A stretch of 64,000 nt of DNA from Homarus americanus (taxonomy: Eukaryota > Arthropoda > Malacostraca > Decapoda > Nephropidae). Shown here one piece after another: positions 55,201 to 64,000 of the stretch. How positions within the stretch are numbered: the stretch's first letter is position 1; every line of letters starts with the position of its first letter. Made by a program: the position numbers and the translations under genes. The stretch covers positions 1,308,400-1,372,399 of the forward strand of contig NW_024748870.1 in assembly GCF_018991925.1 (NCBI RefSeq). The letters are read 5' to 3'. The notes beneath the pieces are model-generated. The model saw only the letters and a list, made by a program, of their open reading frames with translations, did no database searches and was not told the DNA's origin.

Positions 55201-55307
55201 TTGCAAAATATTGAAACTGAAATTATTTTCTGTTTATATATACTAAAATCTACCAAAAAAGTGATGGGCCATTAGTTTTAGCTGATCTTCCCTCCTATGA
55301 CACACCC
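52277..55307 (-). mobile_element. DNA transposon with 806-aa gene, TIRs, TA target duplication
   Basis: Ends GGGTGTGTCATACGGAGG (52278) and CCTCCTATGACACACCC (to 55307) are inverted repeats, with one extra base in the left arm. TA lies outside both (52275-52276 and 55308-55309). Removing the element and one TA restores the LINE frame and expected residue spacing exactly. Length about 3.03 kb. Superfamily unclear. Confidence 0.85.
52620..55040 (-). CDS. Large transposase-like protein (806 aa), intact
   Basis: A single uninterrupted frame, the longest in the window, inside the TIRs. N-terminal part: helical region, then a Cys-rich cluster CKCPIVLCPEFGCDRDCKSE..CIC (about residues 135-160, probably zinc binding), then a basic coiled segment (KRQEAATERQKRRRVAEEKR). 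Central and C-terminal parts fit an RNase H-type DDE layout: LFFDGRRDDTK (first Asp candidates), IGGDSTNTNTGWQGGVI with CDLHTNELPLRHL (second Asp region), and WPSHTQSIERCVQQVSEASS (candidate Glu after SIER). The family with HTQ-x-(V/I)ER-C-V-x-x-V(T)EAS occurs widely in arthropods as uncharacterised proteins. Catalytic roles are inferred from order and context. ATG choices at 55040 and slightly downstream (MAACVR) are both possible. Confidence 0.8.
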   Translation of the reverse strand: MIIFAMAACVRTRNQKSSHLSHYLGSGRELLKSELPTLRDALRYGVLIRQISEKNQRTYTNKDIASDMTKAVLAQYTLANAQFKPPDITSQKKISERLLASWEKARDISLGRGKLAVKDSFAKQLDQLFDMITCKCPIVLCPEFGCDRDCKSEAHISCICKRELKIPVIELAFVKAQREKTGSIGALMISSQDIPESKRQEAATERQKRRRVAEEKRLEKAKGEVKKADDWSQADSEFNDFPMADPSADQENGDFVSNPENNDPKPFRHKIRNRKDIPSIALASMRHHTGLRETAEIATAAWVDGGLITPDGVHLVIDHNKVRRAQEKLVSNLEEEFDKGIRENGINCLFFDGRRDDTKVFMKVGDSDKLFPAMVKEEHYSCCSEPGGKYLWHFTPEKDDIRKPAEIVADNIVNWLRERNVDQTLQAIGGDSTNTNTGWQGGVIQWIERKIGRKLVWIVCDLHTNELPLRHLIQELDGKTLSNNRWSGPLGKMLDSATELEINPSFEKITVGPPLVELAHTVIDDLSTDQYYGYMICSAIKTGVMPDRLAYLQIGPVSHSRWLTTALRFCRIWVAHHKLKGNQLHNLRLIVQFIVSVYLPNWFNTKVKSSFSEGPRHVLFQLELLRSQPRKVVQIVEQTVRRSSWYAHPEAVLQTMLCSKDGEERRVAVKKTLDMRLMRESGHDESVGDDSFRVRKKPEVNLGAKTLTDLIDLDNIQAGSEPPLTCSLTNVQVRAFLDNPMHVPAWPSHTQSIERCVQQVSEASSHVYSQERREGYIRAQVVSREVMSRNRSKKDMFSMVCSNTGS

Positions 55308-55309
55308 TA

Positions 55310-55640
55310 ATACTACAGACGGGCAAGGAGTACCTAATTGAGGTGTATAAACATCTCAAAGGGCACTTCTAGGTCGAGTGTCCTTACCTGGAGCTGGCGG
55401 ACTTTCGCCCCACAAGGCGTCACAGTTGAAGGTTGAAGAAGCCGCAAGTCCAGAAAAGTGTGAGGGCCAACTTTTTCGGAGTGAAAGTTGTGAACTTGTG
55501 GAACAACCTGCGAGAGAGTGTCGTGACTGCTCCGAGCGTGAGCTCTTTCAAGACTATAGACTTGACACAAATTTAGGAGTCAGTGCATGCCCACTGCCCA
55601 GTACTTGCCTACAGTCCGTAACAGAGACGTGACCAATAGC
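55310..55640 (+). pseudogene. LINE RT C-terminus, part 2
   Basis: GKEYLIEVYKHLKGHF, LELADFRPTRRHS, FFGVKVVNLWNNLRESVVTA, PSVSSFKTIDL: the direct continuation of the fragment ending at 52276. The spacing matches an uninterrupted LINE once the transposon and one TA are removed. Confidence 0.8.
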
Positions 55641-55768
55641 CCAAGTGATTAACGAGCCGAGCAGTGGTGAAGAGGATAAAAGTAAAAGTAAAAAGATGTG
55701 TTTGCTCTTTGAGCAGATGGTTAAGGATATCGTTGGCATCCCTGGGTAGGACATCTGGGTGTACCCTT

Positions 55769-56017
55769 TTAAGTTTTGTCGCATATACTACGTCTGATGT
55801 TTGTGTTTGGCTTCAAATTTTTAAATTTGCTGTTCGTTTCCTTTGCGATAATCAGGGATGGACCTGAAAATTTGAGCGAAAATTGGGAGATCCGTTCAGG
55901 TTCTTTAACCATGACAGCGTCGTCTATTTCTAGTGTTATAGGCTTGGCCTGTGTGTGTTGCGTATAATTCATTTCAGTGCGTGATGCTGCTAAATGTGTC
56001 CATACTTGACCATGCAT
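55769..56017 (-). pseudogene. Gypsy integrase C-terminal region
   Basis: AKPITLEIDDAVMVKEPERI and SQFSLKFSGPSLIIAKETNS, KFKNLKP match the post-catalytic region of Gypsy-type integrases (..GD.V.VK.P......KF.GP..I....). It lies about 850 bp downstream, on the same strand, of the core below, with unrelated repeats between. Confidence 0.7.
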
Positions 56018-56101
56018 GTTAGTGAAGACGTTGATTTGCTAATGTAAGGGCGGTAACGCTCTTCCTGCTCGGTACCGCAGCTCACTCACTCGTTTGCTAG
56101 C

Positions 56102-56129
56102 GCGACCCCCACTTGGGGGTGGGGGTCGC
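56102..56129. repeat. GC-rich hairpin, 10-bp arms
   Basis: GCGACCCCCA - CTTGGGGG - TGGGGGTCGC. Perfect arms, 8-nt loop. Confidence 0.9.
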
Positions 56130-56479
56130 TGCTACCAGTGTCACCGTCAGACATTACCCAGATTTCAAACTAGACACACCTCCCCCGCTGCTCTTCCAAA
56201 TTCTGGTGGTGTTCTCATCAAAGGCTCTGGACTCGTGGGCTGTGTCCCCAGACGTTCACCTATCGACTGTCAATCTCTGGACACCTACCCCAACGACTAC
56301 TGCGGCTGCAACGTCCCCGCCAGTTTCATCTCCACCATCTGAGCCCAAATGCTTCTCCTGGTGTATCAAGACATCGGCTGCTGTCGCTCGAGTGAGGAGC
56401 TGAATGGACCTTCCCCCTGAGAGTGGATCACAGCGTTCCAGAACCTTCCCCAGGGCTGCTGCCGTAGGAAATATCGGTT

Positions 56480-56690
56480 CATTGTTTGATTCTATTGTTT
56501 GTTTGATTCTATTGTTTGTTTGATTCCATTAATTGTTGACTCCCATTAATTGTTTGATTCCATTAATTGTTTGATTCCATTAATTGTTGACTTCCCAAAA
56601 TTGTTTGATTCCATTAATTGTTGGACTTCCATTAACTGTTTGACTGCATTAATTGTTGATTCTCTTAATTGTTTGACTCCCGTAGTTGTT
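56480..56690. repeat. Short tandem repeat TTGATTCCATTAATTG
   Basis: About a dozen diverged copies of a 16-19-bp unit (TTGTTTGATTCCATTAA and variants). Confidence 0.85.
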
Positions 56691-56865
56691 ATTTCATGTT
56701 TGTTGAGTGGTGTCAGAGTTTTGTGTTATATTTTTATAGTAAAGAGATGTCAATCTCGAACGCTTGTTTGTTATTCCTCATCAAACCATGGTTCTTGACT
56801 TCCTTTTATAAGACCCTGATTAGGCTGGTAAGGGATTTCTATCCCTAAGTCCTAGGCCTTTACAG

Positions 56866-57741
56866 CTAAGTAGAAAAATCCTCCATATTGAAGACAGGGC
56901 GATATTTGTTTGTAAGTACGTCATAAGGTATAGCATTTGTCTGTACCATAAGCAATATATTAGGGTGATAGGCCCGTGGAGCTATTGATCGACCAGTTAA
57001 GAGAAGAGAGGTTGTGACTGAGGAGGCTTGATTTGTAGAGTGCTCATTGTGGAGGCTTGATTTGTAGAGTGCTCGCAGTGGAAGCTTGATTTGTAGGGTG
57101 GCGTATCGCAGACATATTTGTGCTAAAGTTGATTCTTGAACTCTAATCCGTTGCTGGAGAGAAGAACCTTGGCCGTGGTAACAGAGCATATGAGATGTAT
57201 AACTAAGGCATTAGCCACAGATTCAGCTGATTTATCCTGCAGTGGGACTAAAATCACAAATCTAGATAAATGATTGACACACACTGGTGTACGAGGATCC
57301 TTGGTAACTCCTCGGAAGTTGTAACAAGTCAATGGCGACTGTGTTAAACAGAAGTTCCGTTGTAGGGTATTCCAGCACTGGAGCAGGTGAAAAAGTTGTA
57401 CCCCTGTGCTGCGCACACATTAAATATTTTGCAATGTGTTGTGTTATGCCTTTTTTGTTTTCGTAATCTAATAATATATATTTTGATCTGACTTCCGCGA
57501 GGCATGTGTCACGCCCGGGATAGCCGTTGCACGAAGTGTATCGGGAACGGCAATTTGTGTTACAATACCCTGAGATATGGAGTTTTTTCCTGTCATAGAT
57601 CAGATTGACTGAACGGAAGAGGCAACTTCGGTAGAATAGCCTCCTCTGCCAACTCAAGAGAAAAATGACTGTAGACCACAAGGGATGAAGTCGTTGGTCA
57701 TCTCCTAATTGCGAGAGAGTGAACGAAGATACAGACGTCAC
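56866..57741 (-). pseudogene. Gypsy integrase: zinc domain and catalytic core, decayed
   Basis: From 57741: KYILLDYENKKGITQHIAKY with LMCAQHRGT (end of the HHCC zinc domain), then SPAPVLEYPTTELLFNTVAI and DLLQLPRSYQGSSY (first catalytic Asp region). In another frame: VNHLSRFVILVPLQDKSAES, then KVLLSSNGLEFKNQL, where the second Asp (DNG in active enzymes) reads Ser-Asn. AYHPN-like sequence near 56950 would precede the third residue. A frameshift lies at about 57260. A 30-bp tandem duplication at 57030-57105 further disrupts it. This is an old retroelement copy and cannot be active. Confidence 0.8.
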
Positions 57742-59378
57742 TGTATACTAAAATAATACACTACATCATACTGTTGGAGTAAAAATGCGGATAATTATAA
57801 TTGATGACAATTGCGTCGCGAAGTCACATGTGGTAAAAGGGTTAAATGAGGGATATGACTAAAATACGAATGACCTGACAGACTTGATCTCAGAATCAGA
57901 GGCGCAGGTCATTGTGAGTTGTTTGGGTAATAATGATGCTTAACTCAATTTCAAAAGTTATTTCTAAGCTAGCCGCCAAGGTGACCTGATATTAGACTTA
58001 TCTGTACTCTAATCGACAAATACTAGGTTCGATCTCTGAATAAATCATTAATGACGGTTCTGAGCAAATATGTGAAGACTAGTCCAGCTACAACTACACA
58101 GCCTCCCTCATACCACATTCACTCACTTTGTTTTTTTTAGGCTGGTATTTTCCTAGTTTCTGAGAACCATCACTCACAGAACATGTGGAGGTGAAATATC
58201 GACATGTTTCAAGACAATCTATCACAGAGACCAAGTGTGACTCAATAGTTCTAGCTCAACGGCAAATTAAATCAATTATTATTTCGAACATTGTGCCAAT
58301 ATGTGCAGCTCCTATGCAATGGTATCGAATCTATTACCACTCGTCTGTATCATCGTCTGAAAGTACTATACTAAAAAAAAAAATTGAACAAAATGATGGA
58401 GAAATAAGAAAGTACCGAAATCCCGTGAAAATTAACTAACTTTTTGAAGTTATCTGGAAAATGTTGTGAAGTTTAAAACTCCTTTGTTATTATTATTTTT
58501 TAATATAGGCGTGAAAAGGTAAATCCCACTTAGGGATAGAGTCATATAATTTGTGTTTCATTTGATGGTTAAACACTCTGCTGCTCACATAACCTAACCC
58601 AACCCCTGCTGGTTAGGGGCTAATCTTCAGGGGAACCTATGTTGCGAAATCTTTTCTTCGGGGAATAACGCAGACTCCACCATTTTAACAGTGATAAGAC
58701 ATCGTAATATATTACAGGTTTAGTAGTTTGAGAGGTTTATTAATAAACTATACTTGTCTTGGCAAAATACTTTGATGTACACCAGGACAAACAGTTAGGA
58801 CATTTATATATATATTTAATTTATGTATATTTAATTTATAATATGGCTAGAGAACTTGTCACAGGGTATAGAGGGTACAAAATAATAGAATATGCTAATG
58901 ATAAAAAAACATATTGATGGTGCCTCATATAAAACTTAGAAACAATTAAACTTAAATTTACGCTAGGTGTATTAAATGGATGCTAGTGGTAAGGTTAAAT
59001 ATGCTTAAATCAAAATAAATTTACCCCAAAATTGAGCGTCTAGTATAGACGCTCAATTTGCGGGCATAATATTTTATGAATCGATGTAAATATTTGGAGT
59101 TATCAATATTTGGACTGGCAACACTGCATAGAGCGATTCAGCACTACAGAATTACCAACACGCCAGAGACGATCCACCAGATGGAATCTTTTGTGCTAAG
59201 AACTTTGATGATTTGACTACGTGGTGGAAGATTATATCTTGAAACTCACATTACTAATTTAGATAAATACACGTTTTCAAATACACAGGCAATATTAATT
59301 TTGATAATTTTACTTACTGTATGTTGAGACAATGACCCACATTGATACCCTGAGACAACACCAGCAGAAGGTACTCAC
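57742..59378. other. Mostly featureless intron; one short open frame
   Basis: A plus-strand frame of 84 codons (58185-58439, MEVKYRHVSRQSITETKCDS..) has no recognisable family and may be chance. The rest is AT-rich, with a small palindrome at 59029-59059. Confidence 0.4.
59029..59059. repeat. Perfect palindrome, 14-bp arms, 3-nt spacer
   Basis: AAATTGAGCGTCTA - GTA - TAGACGCTCAATTT. Confidence 0.95.
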
Positions 59379-59479
59379 CAGAAGCCGAGGTGTTGAGTAA
59401 TGATGGTGCAAACGTCGACCATTGTGCCACTGATCTCATAATCTGGCTCCTGCCCCGTTATCACCAAGTGGTTATCATA
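59379..59479 (-). CDS. IR gene, S1 ligand-binding exon
   Basis: 101 bp between CACAG and TG|GTGAGT. It encodes ITGQEPDYEISGTMVDVCTI and then ITQHLGFW, which matches the start of the IR ligand-binding domain (..I.G.MVDVL..L...LNFTY..). Donor in phase 2. Confidence 0.7.
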
Positions 59480-59778
59480 CTGTGGACGAAACACGACCTT
59501 AGACCATCTCCCTCTATCACTTCATTTATTAAAATGCATAAAGTTGAAAGTTTATAGTATATTTTCTTAAAAGTCCATGAAGAGGCTCACGAAATTTCTA
59601 ATAACATCCAGGTCTTTATGGTAAAATCTTGGAAATAAATATTATTGTACAGTACTTTCAAGATATCAGTTTAACCTCCTGTCATAACTATATACTTTTT
59701 TATAATAAGCCGGATGTATACATTATATATTGTGACAAGAACAATAGGAACTGAATGTGTATAAAACCGCTATATTTT

Positions 59779-60110
<332 letters not shown>

Positions 60111-60904
60111 AATAAATAAAGGAAAATCAAGAATGAGACACGATATACGTATGATGTGTTGTCAAAGTAAGAGAATCAATTGAGTACCTGCAATTGTGTG
60201 TAAATGAGGCCCACTCAGTATTACCTTTATAACCAAACTTAAGAAGCTTGTCAATGAATTCTATCCACAAATATCTCTTAGACTAGTCTCCAAAGACCAG
60301 AATTCAATTTCTTTAAAACTAAAGATACTTTTTTTTTTCTTTTCTTTTTTTTTAGGTTAAGGTGGGGAAAGGATGGAAGACATGCTGGGGCTCAAGGCAC
60401 AGCCAGACATGAGGGATGGAGAAGTCACAACATATAGTCGTGGGGGGAAAGGTTGGAAAAGAAGTTTAATAAGTTAAACAGAGGTGGACGGCACCCCTTG
60501 TTTTACATTTTACAGAGTTTGTTGCCTAACTAAGCTAACTTAGGATTTAGGATGAGGTTGCACAATGGTTATTTAGTAGACAATGACTAGATTTATTTTA
60601 CAATTACAAGTTTATTAACATCTTATGTATTACGTTATGGACTCACTTGATTGTGACTTGTTAAATGTGAATTTATATCATGTAAGTTTTAATCAAAGGT
60701 GGATCACTGTGGCGGACATAGATGGGTCGCGGGTTGGGTTGTTGTAGTGCGGGCAGACTCCCGGGCCACCAGGCGTGGGGTCTCCCTCCGTTGCTGTCTT
60801 CCCCGCGTAGGTGGTCTGGGCTGTGAGGGTCGTCCAGGAGCTTGTCCCAAACCTTCTTCCCTAGGCGATGGAACCTGAAGTTGAGGGCCTCTGTCTAATT
60901 TCTT
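60111..60904. other. No gene; low-complexity and possible repeat
   Basis: T-rich tract at about 60330, then G-rich sequence at 60360-60480 and GC-rich sequence at 60715-60900. No supported frame. Confidence 0.35.
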
Positions 60905-61121
60905 AGGTGGGTGGTCCCCATTAGAGGTTCACGGCGCCATAAGCTCGTTGAACAGGCTTTGTGTGAAATATAACAAAGTCTAGGACTGCTTTTAGTATCC
61001 TGGTGGTCCAGCGGTTAGCGTTCCCCGGTCACAGTCATAGGCTTGTGGGCCGTGGGTTCGAATCCTGGTGGGTTGAGGTGTTGATTGTATGTAGAAGTCC
61101 GCGTGCTTTATTGGGCTAATG

Positions 61122-61122
<1 letters not shown>
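60905..61122 (+). mobile_element. SINE family 1, copy E
   Basis: GTGGTCCCCATTAGAGGTTC, A box TGGTGGTCCAGCGGTTAGCG (about 60999-61018), B box GGTTCGAATCC (about 61056-61066), ending TTATTGGGCTAATGAAATAT with a (TA)n tail. Confidence 0.9.

Positions 61123-61163
<41 letters not shown>
61123..61163. repeat. (TA)n tail of SINE copy E
   Basis: About 20 TA dinucleotides. Confidence 0.95.
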
Positions 61164-61166
<3 letters not shown>

Positions 61167-61376
61167 ACCGGTCGGAATTTACTGGACTTTAATTTCCTCA
61201 CTTGACTTGGGGTTTATTAAAGATTATTAGATGGTAATGGCAGTGGAAGCGCCCCTTTGAAAAAAATCCCAAACCAGCACAAGAACACTTAAATCTACTA
61301 AACAAAATGACTTGTCCGTGACCCGTGGAAGGATAGCGTCTGTGACTGGGATGAATGAGACACACTGTAAAATTTA

Positions 61377-62745
61377 GACACTTATATTCCCTCCAACACT
61401 ACAAGCACAATCAAATAATGGTACACCAATATGCGCACATCTTAACTTGAACTTAAAACACTACTCTGGGGAATAAAAGTTATACATGATATTGAAATTA
61501 TTAGAAACTCAGGCAACAATAAATTTAAAGTATTAAGAAATGTTGCTTGCACACATGAAACAGGCCTTAAGGGCTTTCAACAAAATTATATCACCCCCAA
61601 CAGATGCACAATTCCTAACCTAACTTAAACACTACTCTGGGGAACAAAGGTTACACCTGAGATCGGAATTATAAAGAAAAATTAAATGCATTAAAAGAAT
61701 TAAATCACAGTATCACTCTGGTTCCACTTAGTGACACAAACATTCAAAAAACAATACTATCAAAATTATTTAAGAAATATTAAACCACACACGTCAAGAT
61801 AACATCAGTAACTGAGAAATGGTATTAACTACACACAAATATAGTCACTATTATTGATATGTTACTGGGTCCACCAATACTCGTGAACCATGCTCCACCC
61901 AACTCAACATACACCCGTAATAAGGGAGATAAAATGTTCCTCTAGGTATCCCCTAGACTCATGGTCTCAGTGTGTGACCATTAATCTACTCAGATAGCCT
62001 CAGTGTACTCCCAGTGCGTCCATGGGCAGGAAGAAAGAACGCCAGCAGGTGTCTATGGCCACTGGCCATAGACACCTGCTGGCGTTCTCTCTTCCTGCCC
62101 ATGGACGCACTGGGAGTACACTGAGGCTATCTGAGCAAATTAATGGTTACACACTGAGACCATGAGTCTAGGACTCTAGGAGATACCTAGAGGAACATTT
62201 TATCTTCCTTATTACGGGTGTAGTTAATACCATTTCTCAGTTACTGATATTATCTTGACGTGTGTAGTTTAATATTTCTTAAATAATTTTGATAGTAGTG
62301 TTTTTTGAATGTTTGTGTCATTAAGTGGAACCAGAGTGATACTGGGGTTTGATTCTTTTAATGCATCTAATTTTTCTCCATAATTCTGATCTCAGGTATA
62401 ACCTTTGTTCCCCAGAGTAGTGGTTAAGTTAGGTTAGGAAGAGTGCATCTGCTGGGGTGATATAATTTTGTTGAGTGCCCTTAAGGCCTATTCATGGTAG
62501 AGTATTTAATTTCTTATTTCCTAAGTGACTGATATTATTTTGTGAAAGCCCTTAAGGCCTGTTTCATGTGTGCAAGCAACATTTCTTAATACTTCAAATT
62601 TATTGTTGCCTGAGCTTCTAATAATTTCTATGTCATGTATAACTTTTATTTCCCAGAGTAGTGTTTTAAGTTCAAGTTAAGAGGTGCGCATATTGGTGTA
62701 CCATTATTTGATTGTGTTTGTAGTGTTGGAGGGAATATAAGTGTC
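61377..62745. repeat. Long imperfect palindrome, ~680-bp arms, 1-nt centre
   Basis: The two halves are reverse complements: GACACTTATATTCCCTCC at 61377 mirrors GGAGGGAATATAAGTGTC ending 62745. The centre TATGGCCA-C-TGGCCATA at 62054-62070 has no real spacer. Arms differ by substitutions and two larger indels: about 75 bp present only in the left arm near 61845-61915, and about 85 bp present only in the right arm near 62475-62555. No gene seen in either arm. Confidence 0.95.
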
Positions 62746-63661
62746 CGCCGCCATAGCTCAGGCCTACGAGCAGATCGCCAATGCCATGACTGGCCGCCTG
62801 CAGTGCAATATAGTACTGAGGGACGTCAGCAAAGCGTTTGACAAAGTTTGGCACGCAGGGCTGCAGTATAAGATCATACAACTGGGGCAACCCGAAAATC
62901 TGACGCGCCTGCTGTGTAACTTCATTATGGACCGCAGAGCTAAAATCAAGATGCAAGAACATTTTGGAGAAGAATTCTCACTATCGAGCGGCGTGCCTCA
63001 GGGCTCTTGTCTCTCACCAACCCTTTACACACTCTACACGGCTGACCTGCCACCCCCAATCGTAGGCAGCGAGTACGTCATCTATGCCGATGATGTAACA
63101 CAGATCGTCACCTGCCCAGGAAGGTCCACAGCAAGGATGGCGCGACTCACTGCTCGGGCAATAGAGTAGATCTCGGAGTATGAAAATAAATGGAAAATAA
63201 AAACAAACAAAACGAAAATTGAAGTCATACTCATAGCCAAATTCAAACCGGCCCCATTGATGATCGCCGACGAAGAGATTGAGTACTCTAAACAAGGCAG
63301 GTTGCTCGGCCTCATCATTTCTCGGACGGGCATCATTCCCCACGTGAAGGACAGACTAAATAAAGCCAAAGTCGCCGCAGCCAAATTAAAACGTTTTGAA
63401 TTGATGCCTGAGAAGATACAAGTTCACCTGTACAAGGCGCTGGTGAGGCCTGTGTTGGAGTACCCATCTATACCACGCGTCACACTAGGGAAGACTAGAC
63501 TACAACAACTACAGAGCTTCCAAAACAAGTGTTTGAGGTCAGCCAGTGGCCAAGCGCCACCCTACCAGATGGCTTCTCCGTTGCTAAGACAACCTGGTGA
63601 AGTGCCAAGATGGCGACGGACAAGTCCAGTTATGGCGTCCACTGGTTGCCAAGAAGACTGA
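62746..63661 (+). pseudogene. LINE reverse transcriptase, 5'-truncated (Jockey/I-superfamily-like)
   Basis: NIVLRDVSKAFDKVWHAGLQ, SSGVPQGSCLSPTLYTLYTA, and YVIYADDVTQIV give RT motifs A, B and C (YADD). A stop at about 63167 precedes KWKIKTNKTKIEVILIA, GRLLGLIISRTGIIPHVKD and a C-terminal stretch ending at 63661. Fingers and endonuclease are absent. It starts directly at the edge of the palindrome. Confidence 0.8.
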
Positions 63662-64000
63662 ATTTGATGACTTCAACAGTAATGTAGAAGCTGCTGCTAG
63701 CTGACGAACCCGGGTACATGCACTGCTGGTGTCGTGTACTAATGCAGAGTCAGTCTCAACAACCTTGAGGTCGGAGACTGAGGGTGGACATCACCTAGGG
63801 GTGTTGCTTGGGTAGGCGGTGTTTTTCTCTCTGAGGGAAAGAATGTTGCTGACAGGATGTTGATTGATGAGTAGCCACGAAAATTACAGCCACCGGCACT
63901 GAGTTGGGTGATCCGAGTGTTACCTTTTAGAGGAGGGCTTCCACAATGATGCAAATTATTGATAATTCACTTGTTAAATGTTATTGATCTTTTTTTTTTT
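63662..64000. other. No gene seen
   Basis: Probable LINE 3' UTR or downstream sequence. It ends in a T run cut by the window. Confidence 0.4.

Overview
The window looks like a transposon-rich arthropod genome, most likely a decapod crustacean. The reasons are: a multi-exon ionotropic-receptor-type chemoreceptor gene with ordinary splice sites; CR1-type LINEs with a TTCTTATG-repeat tail and an SGNH-hydrolase ORF1; tRNA-derived SINEs; a Helitron; hAT and Tc1/mariner-type elements; and very many simple repeats. There are no bacterial operons, rRNA genes or CRISPR arrays. The only recognisable host gene is the receptor on the minus strand. Its last five exons lie between 36613 and 39314 and join in phase; one more ligand-binding exon lies at 59379-59479, across a 20-kb intron filled with retroelements.

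Layout. 1-7112 is a degenerate minisatellite with a (TGG)n core in every unit. 7141-8620 is an internally deleted Helitron, followed by a 25-bp minisatellite (8785-9737), a 30-bp-arm palindrome, SINEs and a small MITE. 11037-13180 is an unusual AT-rich, gene-dense block: at least four closely packed, partly decayed minus-strand reading frames of unknown family, one with a PD-(D/E)XK-type signature. The block is cut by an old hAT element (13236-19720) that contains a Tx1/L1-like LINE, which itself contains a Tigger-like MITE and a younger copy of the same hAT family. Past the hAT, similar unrecognised plus-strand reading frames resume (19729-21074). They are cut by a full-length CR1 LINE (21075-26213) and continue in frame beyond it to 26839.

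27630-31130 holds further unrecognised reading frames and a 5'-truncated retroelement copy with a 10-bp target duplication. 31552-35146 is a microsatellite followed by a long copy of that retroelement family (RT plus a C-terminal restriction-like nuclease). 35453-36450 holds SINE copies in inverted and tandem arrangement. After the receptor exons, 39745-47460 is an I-like LINE with an RNase H domain, interrupted by a younger CR1 copy. 47650-50640 holds weak coding remnants, including Gypsy reverse transcriptase. 52277-55309 is a DNA transposon with an intact 806-codon gene, inserted into an older LINE. 55769-57741 is a decayed Gypsy integrase. 61377-62745 is a very long imperfect palindrome abutting a LINE reverse-transcriptase fragment.

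Most of the window is layered selfish DNA, and the order of arrival can be read from target-site duplications and interrupted frames. The most promising leads are the 806-aa transposase with TIRs and a TA target duplication, the gene-dense block of unknown ORFs (possibly an old integrated large DNA virus or Polinton-like element, not proven), and the near-spacerless ~680-bp palindrome. All translations, alignments and family calls were made by eye.
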